From positions 283,926 to 347,925 of the forward strand of contig BDSI01000107.1 of the NCBI GenBank assembly GCA_003117195.1: a DNA stretch of 64,000 bases, read 5' to 3'. Made by a program: the position numbers and the translations under genes. The notes under the pieces are model-generated. The model was not told the origin of the DNA. It saw only the letters and a list, made by a program, of their open reading frames with translations, and made no database searches. The stretch comes from Eudorina sp. 2006-703-Eu-15. Lineage: Eukaryota > Chlorophyta > Chlorophyceae > Chlamydomonadales > Volvocaceae. Shown one piece after another: positions 40,791 to 52,800 of this stretch; the first letter of the stretch is position 1; each line of letters begins with the position of its first letter.

Positions 40791-41429
40791 GGCGCGCGCC
40801 CTTTGCCATCCGGAGGTCGCAACTCTGCCCTCAGATACTACGAAACGACTTGTAATGTTGAGAAAAGCAGTTAAATTGTGCTTAGCAGTTAACGCTTTGG
40901 GAAACCAACGACCTTCGGCGCCACAGTCGAGGGAAGGAATTGCGCCGGGACCAGACCGCCCTGCGGCCGAGTCCGCTGCACAAGACGTGTGCGCGTCGCC
41001 AGCCGCATTGGAGTGTCGTGACGACGACGATGTGCTTTCCGGTTGCGGAGGCTCCCCGCTCAGAGCTCCGACGGTTACTATTTGGACGCAAATATCTACC
41101 AGATATCTCGTGAACCTTCGGCTCGCCGAATCAAGGTCTCAATTGAATGTCTCAATCATCAAAGGTCTCAATTGACATTATATTACAAGATTGCCAGTGG
41201 CATGCCAATGTGGAGTGCCGTTGTGGCGTGTGTGAGCAAATTCGTCGCCGACACGGCGACGCATCACGTCAACCTTTCCCGAGACCATACGACATCGAAA
41301 GAACCACGCAAGAACCAAGAAAAAGATGGCCCGCCCGATTCATCAACATAGCTGTAAACAATATTCGCAACGTATCACTCCTCTGGCCGCCCGTGTCGCT
41401 TGTAAATCCTGCACTGCACCGCCGACTTT
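40791..41429. other. Gene-free region downstream of the RFC gene
   Basis: The sequence between the duplication edge and the RFC stop codon. A repeated AAGGTCTCAATTGA occurs at about 41133 and 41162. TTACA at 41183-41187 (TGTAA on the minus strand) could be the RFC polyadenylation signal, because chlorophycean algae use TGTAA. Confidence 0.5.
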
Positions 41430-44400
41430 TCACTGCGCGGCCTTAGCGATGACCTCCCGGGCCTTCACAAACGCTGCTATCAACGATCCCAATTGCAGTT
41501 TCTCGCTTGTGCTGTACGCCAAGCGGTGCTCCACGTCCGCCATCCGCTCGACCAGCGCGACCTTGGCGTGCACCGGCATGCTCGTCTTCATAATCCACCT
41601 GCAATGGACAAAAAAATGAACAGAACAGAAAAATGAACAGAACAGAAAAATTGAAATTTACCGATTGCCGGCATGCGTCGTTGCAGAGTGCGAACGGGAC
41701 CAGGAACCTCCCGATGGTTCGACTCGAGCGGTTCAGCCTCGGAATCGAAACGGCCTCTCGGAAACCTTCACGTCCGCATCATTTTCCTCCTTCCCCCTCT
41801 CTGTCGCCGCTCAAACCTCAGTTCCGTTCACACCTCCTTCACCAGGCACACGTCTTTCACTATCGGACTACGTGGCCATGTCGTGAGATCGAGACCCAAG
41901 AGGCCCAAACCCCCAAAACCCCCACACCCCACGACACACCACACCACACACACACACCGCACTCACGGGTGCAGCTCCCGCACGATGTCCACCAGCGCCA
42001 CCCCCTTGTCCACTTGCAGCTTGCTCACCTCTGAATGGCCAGGGGGTGTGTATGTGTGTGTCACAGGGCCGGTGGGTGCGGAGGGGTGGAGGGGTCACTG
42101 GGGCTGCTGGAGTGCCGTTGCGAGTCACCCGAGGCTCGCACGCCCCTCCCAACGGCCTCAAACTCACGCACGCAAAATAAGCTCAGCCCCCACCCGAATC
42201 TTATGATGTCATGTACGGCGGCGCCGTGACTTTGCACTGCACCCCAAAGTCACATGCACCCGCCTTGGTCATGCCGACCCCGGCCCTCAACTACACCACC
42301 CCGCACCTCACCCCCGGGGCCGCGGCACGGTTCCCCTAACCCCTCTTCCCCTTACCAATTTCCTATATCCCCTCCTTGGCCCCCCTTCCCCCCCTTGCCG
42401 CCCCTCCTCCTCCCCTTGGCCCCCCCCTCTTTCCCCCTCCCCTTGCTCACTCTCAAAGACGTCCGCCACCGGCTCGTTGAGCAGCCACGTCAGCACCTGG
42501 CTGATGTCCGCCGGCAGCGGGTTACCCGTGCACAGGTACACCGCCTGCTGGTCCACGGTGTCGAAGGCCATGTGGCAGGACTGGGGCGGAGGGGAGGCGA
42601 GGGGAGGCGGGTCAAGAGGGGAGGCGAGGGGAGGCGGGTCAAGAGGGGAGGAGGGCAGGCGAGGGGACATACCCTCACATTGTGATCCCCGGGGAGCTGC
42701 CGGTTCGCTGGTTGGCCGGGGCCAAGTGACGGTCCACGTCAGCGACCGGTCGCGTCGCATTGACCCAACTGCGCGGTCTGACAACGCAAGCGAGCCCCGG
42801 TGCACCGCCCGACCTTCCCACCCACCCTGCCCCCCCAACCTGCAGGATGTTGAGGGAGCGGCGCATGTCTCCATTGCCCAGCTCCACCACCGCGTCCAAC
42901 CCCCCGGGGCCCAGAACCACCCTTGGGGGGGGGCCGGGGAGGGAGTGTGCGGGGGACACCGGGGGAGGGACACACCGGGGCAGTTCGCAGGAGGCAGGGA
43001 GGGGCGGGAGGGGCGAGGAAACGTGAGCAGGGCGCCGCTGAAGGCTCACAAAGCTCAACTTCCGAAGCGAGAACCCCGATGCCACCCTCACTCACTGGCA
43101 CGGCGGGTGGCGCAGTGTCGCAGTCTGCCGCAACCCGCATTGCGGCACCGCCACCGCCACCGCTGTCACCGCTTTCGCTTCAACCTCGACACCGAACCTC
43201 TCTCATCGTTATCAAGTATTTGTCGCCGTCCTGGGTGCTTCTGGAACCCATGTATTGGGTCTAAATCCGCTCCCGCCACTGATTCCCAAACCCCCACCCG
43301 CCCCTGCCCGCCCGAGGGGGACCCGCCGGTGAGGCCACCCGGCGGTGCCGTACGTACCCCTCCACGTCCGCCACGTACTGCAGCCGCTCCCGTACAAACT
43401 GCGGGTTCAGGGGCGCGAACCTGCAGGTACGTACGGGGGCATACGGGGAACCGGAGGCAGCAGCACCAGCAGTCCAGCACCATCCAAACCCTGGAGGGGG
43501 CGCGCACTCGCATCGCTCCTCCGAGCCAGGATGCTGGTCGCCGGTGTGCAAGCAAACACACACGGTGGCCGGCTTCGCGCAACGCATCCAACAGCGATCC
43601 TCGATTTCCTCTGCACCGGATGCCGGCATCAACCATCCCTACCTTCCATCTATTTATAGCAGGTAACTGCCGCAAACTGTCAGCCCTCACGTCCCGTTCC
43701 ACGTTCAAGCGATCCGGTGGGTTACTTACGCGCTCCCAGCTATCAAGGGGGGCCCCGCCAGGGGCCCGATGTCACGTGCTCGCTAGCAAAGGGGCCTGTG
43801 CTGGCACACCGCGCCCGGGCATCTTATAATACTTTGTGCCAACCAGCCCACCCAGCGATTTCCTCAGCACACTCTCTCCTCCACACCACCGTGCGGGACA
43901 GGCCCCTCAGTCCCGTACCATATTCGAAGTACGCTGGGTGTGCGCCCCCCAGGTTCGTTTCTCCGATTGGTTTCTCCGATTCAACTGCCGCCCTGCCCGC
44001 CCCCCACCCCCAGGGTCCTCCCGGCCCCCCAACGCCCACCCCACACGCCCCACCTGAACTTGGTGCAGCGGGACTGCAGTGCGGGGATGACCTTAGAGAC
44101 GTAGTTGCAGATGAGGCAGAAGCGGGCGTTGCGGGTGTACTTCTCGATCACTGACAGCCGGGAAGCGGCGGGACCGGCCGGGTGGGCGGGTGGGCGGGTG
44201 GGCGGAACAACAAGTTGATTGAATATATCACGGCTGGAATGGAAAGAATGCCAAGTGTTGTTCGACACCCAGCAACGGTTTCGTCGGCACCCACCCCACA
44301 CGGATACGGAAACGGCGATGTCGTGTCGTACGTGTGTCACTCGGGACTAGGGGGTGGTGCTGCCGGTCCTCGCAGCCATCCTCGCTGCCGCGGTGCCGCC

Positions 44401-45930
44401 CCCTTGGATTTCGCCCAGAGCCCCCGGCGCATGCTGCGGTCATGCTGCCACTGTCCACCGCCGCTGGGGCGTGCGGCTCCTAAGACGAACCAGCCGCCTC
44501 TCTTAAGACAAATCCGCCGCCTTAGCGGCACTGCTGCATGACGAGCGGCCCGGTGGATACGGCACCGCATCCGGATCTGGCCTGCCTGTGCCTTGTCTGG
44601 CCGGCACTGCCCATACGGGCCCGCGGACCAGCTCCGGACTCCCACCCGGCGGCGATGCTGCGTCGAATCCCAACCGGCGCGGCCATCCCCCATCCCCCAT
44701 TCTGCTCTGGCAGCAGCGCAGTTCGAATATGTCTACCGATTTCCCTTACCCCAATCACCCCAATCCTCACCCTCGTCCCCTCGTACACCCCACCACCCCC
44801 CACTGCCTCGGCGGACGCACCTCGCCGCAATGCGAACTGCGCGTCGTTGGTCATCGCGTCGCACTCGTCCAAAATGATCAACTTGAACTTGTTGCTGCGG
44901 GTGCGTGGGGTGCCGGTCAGCAGCGGCAGCGGCAGGGGCATGTCACCGGCTTCCTCTCTCGCGGCGCACCCACCCATCCGCACACCCCCACACACTCACG
45001 GCCGCTACCTGAAGATGGTCCGTGTGGACGCAAAGTCCTGGATCTCCTGCCGTACCACGCTGATGCCGCGCTCGTCCGACGCGTTGAGCTCCAACGTCAT
45101 GTTTGCCAGCGAGTTGCCGTAGATCTGCCTCGCCACCGCCAGGATGGTGGACGTCTTGCCGGTACCCGGGGGCCCGTACAGGAGCATGTGGGGCAGCCGG
45201 TTCTCGCTGGTGAGCCGCTTGACTGAGGGGGCGAGGGGGGGTGTCAGGACGGGAGGGCGGACGAGCGGGGGCGGGTGGGCGAGGGCGGGTGGCTGTAAGT
45301 AGCGGCGGTTGATGCGTGACGAGAACCAGGTGAGGGGGAGGGCGGCCGGAGGCGTCACATGGGTGTGAGAGGGTGAGAGTGCGCATCAGCCAACCGCAAG
45401 CCCTGCATATGAGAGCGCGTTGTGTATGTGTGTGTGGGGGGGCGGGGTGCGAGTGTGTAGAATGTTTGGGTTGGAACGCTTGCGGGGGTGGGGTGGGCGT
45501 TCCGGACCCAGGTACGGCCCTTAACACGGATACTCGACGATTGCCCAGATACTGCCAATGGCACGACACCCGGGAGGGAGGGAGGGAGGGTCATCGCAAA
45601 AACGATTGCGCATGCGGCTGTTATGAGGTGCTGCGGAGGTGCTGGTCAGTGCGGCCCCAGCCGCGCGTCGGTGCGTATCTCGTCCAGCACTCGTGGAGAG
45701 CATTGCCCCGCAGCTGCCAACAGGGTCCGTGTTTGAACCTCTGAGAGCTTACTCGTGTCGATAATCTGTTTGTGTGCAGCCACCTCGTCCAGATTCTTCG
45801 GCCGATACTTCTCCACCCAAGGGGCGCTACGACCATCCACCGTTCCGTCCGTCCGTAACCGCGAACTTGGGGCGGCCAGAGCCTCGTCGAGCTTGGCCAT
45901 GGCCGTGATGTCTTGCCGAGCGATTGCCAT
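41430..45930 (-). CDS. RFC3: Replication factor C small subunit (human RFC5 / yeast Rfc3 type), 356 aa, 9 exons
   Basis: Exons in transcription order are 45930-45753, 45222-45009, 44894-44821, 44150-44054, 43420-43358, 42921-42840, 42580-42451, 42030-41967 and 41598-41430; all phases close. The AAA+ clamp-loader subunit helps load PCNA at primer ends in DNA replication and repair in the nucleus. Visible motifs are [13 protein letters not shown] (RFC box), Walker [10 protein letters not shown] (about residue 76), LNASDERGI, Walker B ILDECDAM (about 140), [12 protein letters not shown], the arginine finger LQSRCTKF (about 182), sensor 2 [11 protein letters not shown] (about 227), and the C-terminal MADVEHRL with [11 protein letters not shown]. 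That C-terminus separates it from the other small subunits. The start ATG at 45930 was chosen over an upstream GTG-initiated extension. It is named RFC3 in yeast and Arabidopsis and RFC5 in human. The divergent gene on the plus strand starts 423 bp away. Confidence 0.95.
44702..44755 (+). repeat. Intron-resident ~50-bp repeat, copy in RFC intron 3
   Basis: It shares the pattern TGCTCTGGCAGCAGCGCAGT, then a variable AT-rich part, then GTCTACCGATTTCCCTTACC with four copies in introns of the phosphoglycerate mutase gene. It lies in intron 44151-44820. A partial copy of the right half may also lie at about 42350-42378 in RFC intron 7. Confidence 0.8.
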
Positions 45931-46352
45931 GGTGCCTCGCCCCAGGCCGTCTGGGATGCTTCCCGCGTTTCGCACAAAAAAGCGCGCTATGCGGCCCCGG
46001 GCACCGCCGATTTGGGCAGGCCAGAATCTGCTCTATAGTTATACAATAAGCAAAGATGGTGACATCTACATCCAGCGCAGCTCAAACAAGGCAACGGCCA
46101 AAAGCAAAACCGTAAAAACACTCTTCAAGATTGAAGACTAAACCGAAAGGTGGATTGTCTGTATTCAATACCTGGTGATGGGACGTTTGGCTACTGCCAC
46201 GGCAGGGACTTCAATGTTTATTTCTTCTGTAGTACATCGTCCCGCCAAATTCGTTTGTGACACCAGTAGAATGCCAGTCTATGGGACAAACGTTTTACTT
46301 TCAATACGCTCACACGAATTTTCATTGACGTGTGTGCGATGAAACCTTTGAA
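45931..46352. promoter_or_regulatory. Divergent intergenic promoter region
   Basis: 422 bp separate the RFC start (minus) from the next plus-strand start. The middle part is AT-richer than its surroundings (for example TATAGTTATACAATAAGC at about 46033). No defined box could be assigned, but a shared bidirectional promoter is likely from the arrangement. Confidence 0.4.
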
Positions 46353-47424
46353 ATGAGTGCTGGAGTAAGGGTACCCGTTTTGGACCTGCTGCAGAAGCTG
46401 GTAGACGGAAAACGCTTGCTTGGAGTCGCAGTTACGCAACGAAGTGTAGATGTCGCGGTTCTCGGTCCGCCGTATGACACGGCTGCCATGCTGCGGTCAG
46501 TACCGGTACCCGCCCTGCCCCTGCCCGCACCACCTATCACCGACAATAAACTCACACGGGCAGACACACTGGATGCAGCACGGGTGCTTTCCTTTCGCCG
46601 GAGGAGCTGAAGGCGGCTCTGGACGAAGCTAAGGTTTGTCCGCGCGTGTTGTGGGAGACGTCCACGGGTTGACAGATGCGATGCTGTCCTGCTTGCTGCT
46701 GGCACACTCAAGATCACACGCAGGATTCGGGACGACCCAGATGTCCTAGGCTGTGTGTGGCTGTCTTTTAAGCAACACAGCTTCATTTAGCAGGCTGATA
46801 GGGATGAGACGTGCCGCGGCCTTCCAACGGGCTTTCCCAAGCCACAGCTACTGCAGGACCATGTCAGAATAGCCACCTGCCTTTGTCCCGGAATGCCTTG
46901 CGTGAAGCAACAAACCCGGAATGCCTTGTGTTGGTCGTGCAGGCGGATGCGGTCGTGCTGGGCGGGTCCGGAGCGTTCCGCACAGACGGCTCCACGCAGC
47001 TGGGGGTGCGGAAGCTGCTGTCGGGAATACAGGGCCTGGTGTACGAGACAGACTGGCTGCCTAGTCCCGCACGTACGGCATCCGCGCAGGCGGTACCGAT
47101 CTGGTTCTGGTGAGCTGGTCCCGGATGCCGCGGGCGGGTGCGGGGGTGGGTGGCGGCCTGTCGTCCGGGTGCGTCTGGCTGCGCTTCCAATACGCCCTAT
47201 CTAGGATTGGGCTTGGGAGCCCGGACAGCTGCAGTGGGGTCATCAACTCGCTGCGGGCTGCCTCTATGATTGACGTGCGGCTGGGCGACGGAGTTGCGTA
47301 CGTTGAGCAGCGGCGAAGCAGCGGCGGCGATGCGGGGGCTGCTTTGCGCGGGAGGCCGCTCCGGGCATCGACGCCGGTGCTGACAGCCGACGGCTGCCTC
47401 CAGGAGAAGGCGCCCCGCGGGTGA
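46353..47424 (+). CDS. Small predicted protein (184 aa, 4 exons), possibly YqgF/RuvX-like
   Basis: Exons 46353-46495, 46579-46633, 46943-47109 and 47235-47424 are joined by GT-AG introns with closing phases. The start is MSAGVRVPVLDLLQ. DGKRLLGVAVTQRS recalls the N-terminal strand of the YqgF/RuvX fold, TGAFLSPEELKAALDEAK is a helix, and ADAVVLGGSGAFRTDGSTQ recalls the VVGLP..DG strand-turn of that family, but the usual metal-binding Asp of the first strand is not evident. The last exon is Arg/Gly-rich and less certain. The identity is a weak guess; the exon structure is supported only by phase consistency. It is transcribed divergently from RFC. Confidence 0.45.
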
Positions 47425-49849
47425 CTCTGTCTGATATCGGCTGCATCCGAACACACCCGACATGCATATGCTTGCTGTCCTACCCTCTCTCCCGGCAGAG
47501 CTCGGGGGCATCGTCCGCATTTTGAGTCGCGGGCACCGCCCCCGCCCCCAACCATCCGACTCGATCCCGCAGCCGCAGAGGACAGGACGATGCCGCACGC
47601 ATGGTGGTGGAGCACGTGCAGGTGGGGGCCATCTCGGGGCCGGTGGGGCAGGGCTGCTGCAGGGGGATGAGCCGAGTTGTAGGAAGGAGGAGGAGGAGGA
47701 GAAGGGGCGAGGAGGCGCGCGGCCGCAGCAGTCGCCACGTTGCTTTCCGGGGCTGGTTCAGGGACCCTGGCCTTCGGAGGGGATGAAGGCTCCTGGCTGC
47801 TGTCGTCAGCGTCAGGCTACCACATATCTGAGACGGCGGGGTCCTCCGCACCGCTCTGTGTGGATAGGTTCAGCTTTACCCTGCCGAGCCCGCCCCACGG
47901 CCCACGGCCCACCCCACAGGCACACACCACTGTCCAGCAGCGGATGATGCTCAGGGGCATGACGGCGGACCGGTAGCCTCGCTGGTCGCTGGGTGCCGTC
48001 CGCAGCCTCCTGTCGAAGCGGGCGACGCGCGGCTGTGACCCGACAGAGAGAGCATCATGTCTTCAGTCTCGAAGCACCGCGGAATGATCGTGTGACAGCC
48101 ATTATTACGGTTGGTTGGTAACGATGTTTGACAGGAGCAGTCCGGCACAGGGGTGTTCGCGCGTGAATTGCAAAATATGATATTGCCGTTAGTGGAGGTC
48201 AAGTCCGCAAGGACAGAGACCGCGGCTGTCAGCACCCAGCCCTATAGGTAGATGAGCCAGCACCGAAAGGGGAACCTTTTGTTGATTTCATGGCAAGAAT
48301 GACGGAGATGGTGGTCTAGGATAACGGGGAAGGTCGCGCATTGCTGGTAACGAGGTATATCTGGACGTCGGCGTTATGGGGACGGCGAGAACGAACTGGT
48401 GGCGGCGACGGGAGGGCGGCTGGGGAAAGGTAGGGCGACACGATAGGGACGGTCTGCTCCGCTTCTGACGGACCGCAGACGGACCCCAGACCGGACCGGT
48501 GTTGCCCGGATGGGTGCACGAATGAGAAACGTGCTAGACGTGGCGTACGACGTGTACTGTGTACGACAGATATGTTGTATCTGGTGTATCTCTTTAGCAG
48601 GGCAGGGGCCGCTGAGTTCGAGTTGCCGCATTGACCAGACGTCCCAGTGGCGGCTTTCCGTACCTCTACTGTGGGGCGCGGATCTGTTGCTTCTATCCTC
48701 ACTGCTGTGTTCTGTCCTCAGCTGACGGCACGTGCCGCGCTCAATCCTTGCTGGGATGGCCGGCGGCGGCGACCGAAACGACTCGCCGTGGCGACGGAGG
48801 CGGTCAGCGCTGTCAGCGCTGGGCCTTATGCAGCAGCAGCGGACCGAGCCGACACACCACCACCACAGGTGCCGCATCCCTCCGGCAGGAGAAACGTAAT
48901 CCCAGCCGCCTGAACGGTGGTCCGCACCTAGGCGAGACCTGCGAAAGCATCGGAACACCGTAAGCGGCCTAGAGCGAACACGACCGCGCCGAGGGCGGCC
49001 CTGACCCGGCCCCGACAAACGGAAGGTCATCAGGCCGACAGCCGCGCCCCGAGCCAAGCAAGAAGCAACGAGTGGAACCTGCCACCCCGCGCGCGACCTG
49101 CTCACGAGGAAGCCGTTGATTGCGAACCGACCAACGGGGGTAACATCCCGACCAACCGCCAGCCCTCAAAGGCAGCGCCAGCGCCCGGAGGAAAGCCGAC
49201 GCCGACGGGCAGCCCGCGCACCAAGCTGGCAGCGGCAGGGGCGCCGCCGCTCCAGCCGCTTGGGGGCGGGAGCCCCAGCTCCGACTGCTCGCGACCGCGT
49301 GAACCCTTGACCTTCTGACGTTCGGAGCCCGAGGTCTCGGTTGAGGGCCGCACACAGCGGGACCGGGGGTCGCAGGGTCCCTGTCCCACTGCGGCCCTGG
49401 GGCATGTTCGTGGGGTTTGGGGGGAAGCCGCGGGCGCGGGGGAGAGTGATTTGTGGCGCGTTTGCAGCCATGGGAGAACCTTGAATGTTGAATCGGGGCC
49501 ACGGGGTCGCACCTGGCCGTAAACCTCATAAGAGACTACCGCCCCGGAAGACACCTGAGAGGGCGGCGGCTGGGCGGCGGAAGGTCACCACCATGTCCGG
49601 CAACGACCGACTCAGCGACACGGCCTGCACTATCGGAAATGTACTGCGCATACTAAGGACCCGGGACTTGCAACGGATAACGGCAACGACTGCTCTTACC
49701 AGCTCGGCTACGCGTCTTATTTATTTCAGGTTTACGGTATTGCACTTCAAAATATTTGACAAGCGGGCCAAACCTTGGTGCCACACGCGATCTCGTCACA
49801 AACAAGTTTGTTATGACTCCCCAGTAGAATATTATTAGACGCGATCAGT
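47425..49849. other. Stretch without a supported gene
   Basis: Long frames on the minus strand at 48374-49105 and 48969-49529 are Arg/Pro/Gly-rich and typical of GC-rich noncoding sequence. No splice-consistent exon chain or family resemblance was found. The last few hundred bases before 49850 become AT-richer and should contain the promoter of the phosphoglycerate mutase gene. Confidence 0.5.
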
Positions 49850-52800
49850 ATGGCGGAGGTTGCGCGCGTTTTGTATCTTCTCGTGGATGGCATCGGCGAC
49901 GTGTCGGTGCCTGAATTTGGCGACAGAACTCCCCTTGAGGTTGCCCACATCCCTCATCTAGATGCCTTGGCAGGTGGGAAGGCGCTGTTGGGTTCCGGAC
50001 CCCAGGCGGGCCAACCCAGGTCCTTCAACCCCGCAAACGCCGGAGCCCGGCCCTCGCTGCCCCACTTTGTAAATCACGCCGCTCACGGATCCTGCAATCC
50101 AGGACGGATTCACCTAAATCCACCTGTCCCTTGTCCTCCAAAACATCCCTGCTCCCGCCCTGCAGCGGGTGGGTTGACCGGGCTGCTGGATCCCGTAGAG
50201 CCGGGGCTGGCCTGTGGCAGCGACACGGCCCACATGTCCATATTCGGATACGACCCGAGAATGTGAGAGAGGGAGGTGGGGTGGCGTGAGGTGGGGGGGC
50301 CCCTAGGCCCATGACCGTGGAGGGGGCCGGGTGGTGGGAGGGTGTACGGTGGGTTTGGTGCGGTCATGAGGGGACTGCGGGAGCGGATTCGGGTTTGGAG
50401 TTTTGGGGGGGGGGGCACAACGCGTGTGGGGAGACTAGGCAGGATAGGAGAGGTGTCGCTGGGCGGGAGGGGCGGCGCAGGGGGGCTGCCGCCTGCGCTG
50501 CCGCAGGGACGTGACCCTCGCGGGGGCGGGTCACGGCTCAGGCGGCGAAGCGCCGGATCCGGGTCCGGATGCGGCTCGAGGGAGGGGGAGGGGCGGCTCG
50601 CGATGTGATGTCTGGGTGAGGTGGTGTTGTGGGTGACCGGAGTGTCTTCCCGACAGACCGACAGACCGACAGACAGACCGGCGCCTAGGCAGGCGGCGGC
50701 ATGTACCGCTGCGTGCGTGGCTTCGTCACCTGCTGCTGCTGGCCATGGCCCGTTCCCGCGCATCACCATCTAGACGAGGCTTTCTGCTGGACTCTGTTAG
50801 TGCCGTTGGATTCCGTCGATCAGCAATGGGCCCGTTGGGTCCTTCCATTCAAAGGTTTCTTCTCGGCAGTCATTCTTACCCCTCCCTACCCCGCAACTGC
50901 CGTACATGAGCATACGGGCACCCCTCGCCTTGTCTTTCTTCCTAAACCTCCCCTCCTAAACCTCCCCTGGCGTAAGGCCCCCGCACCCCGCCCGCCTGCC
51001 CTTACCCCCCACACCGGCAGCCACTACCGCGGGCGCGGCGCCTTCGAGAGCATGGGTGCGGGCATCCCCATGGCCCCGGGCGACATCGCCTTCAAGTGCA
51101 ACTTTGCCACCCTGGACCCCGCCACCGGCATCGTGGTGTCCCGCCGGGCGGATCGGCACTTCGAGCACGTGGGCCCGGCGCTGTGTCAGGCGCTGGACGG
51201 TGAGGAGGAGGAGGGGGAGGAGGAGGGGGCATTCAGGAGAGGACCCTGGGCTGGGGCGCGGCGGTGGCAGCCGCCAGGCGCAAAGCCGTACAGGCGTCCG
51301 AACCCCGCCACACCTTCCTCCAGACGGCTTTCCCTTCCCCGTCCCGGAAACGGCACCTGACGGCGGTGGTGTCTGTCACCGTACGGCAATCTCCTAGGCT
51401 GCATGACTGCTGTACCACCCAGCAAACCCTTACCACTTTGTTTCAGGTGTGTCGCTTCTGGTCCTGTCTCGTCCTCCCTTCAAATGCTTCAAACCCACAC
51501 GCACATGTGCGCCTGCCCGCCGCGCAACCCCCCAGGCGTGCGCCTGCCCGGCTACCCGGACCACGTGGTGTCGGTCAAGTACGCGACGGAGCACCGGTGC
51601 GGGGTGGTGGTCCGCGGCCCCGGGCTGAGTGACGCGGTGGGGGACACGGACCCGCTGAAGGACAAACTGCCGCTCAAACAGTCGGTACCTATCGACGACA
51701 CACCCGAGGTGGGGCGGGGGCGGGGGGCGGGGGCGGGGCGGGGGCGGGGGCGGGGGCGGGGCGGGGGCGGGGGCGGGGCGGGGGCGGGGGCGGGGGATGG
51801 AGGCGGGGGGTGGAGGCGGGGGGTGGAGGCGGGGGGTGGAGGCGGGAGTGGATTCACGCAACAGGATTGAGCAGGTGCGCAGTACTCCAGATGCCCGGAA
51901 TTGAGAGGGAGAGTATGACGGTTGACTGTTGACGGTTGACTGTGCCCGGTGGGGGCCTTTCTGCGCTGACCGCTTCCTTCTATACCCTCCTGCCCCTCCC
52001 CCTCTCCATCCCCACATTCACCTCCCACAAACACATACGCGGGCGGATCACCTGCTAAACACACACACACACGGCATCTTATCTAAACACACACGGCATC
52101 ACATATCTCCCCTTCCCCCCTGCTGGCAGCAGCGCAGTTTGAAATGTCTACCAATGTCCTATACCCCCTCCTCTCTCCTCCCCCTCCCGCCAGGCTGCGT
52201 TCACGTCGGATCTGGTGAACGTGGTGAGCGACGCCTTCCGCGGGGTGCTGGCGGACCACCCCATCAACGTTGAGCGGGCGGCCCAGGGCCTGGCGGTGGC
52301 CAACGTGGTGCTGCTGAGGGGCTGCGGCAGCCGCATCCGGGTGCCCTCCTTCCGGGAGCGACACGGGCTGAGGCCCTGCCTGGTGGCGCCCACCAAGATC
52401 ATCGCGGGTGAGGGGTAAGGATTGGGGAACCGATGCGTGGCACAGGAGTCAATACGGGTGAGGGGGGGAGGGGGGGAGGGGATGCGCGGGGGGTATAGGA
52501 GGTTGGTAGTAGACGTGTTTTTACTGCGCTGCTACCAGAGGAGCAAATGTCCGATGAAGGCTCGACTGGTCCAGGATCGCCAGCGAAGTGACGACGTCCC
52601 CTCCTCCTACCACTGGGCACCTCCTGGGGGTTTCCGCTTCCGCCGCAGTGACCTGCCGCCCCTTCCCCTCGGACCCCTTCCTCCCCGCCCCTCCCCTGCC
52701 AGGCCTGGGGATGTCCTTCGACATAGACGCGCTGGATGCGCCGGGAGCCACCGGATCGTACGACAGCATGTTTCATTCCAAAGCGGAGACCATCTGCAAC

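Noticed and set aside
44182..45594. Plus-strand frames opposite the RFC gene
   Set aside because: They are antisense shadows of RFC exons and introns.
48374..49529. Long Arg-rich minus-strand frames
   Set aside because: No splice-consistent continuation, no recognisable motif, and composition typical of noncoding GC-rich DNA.
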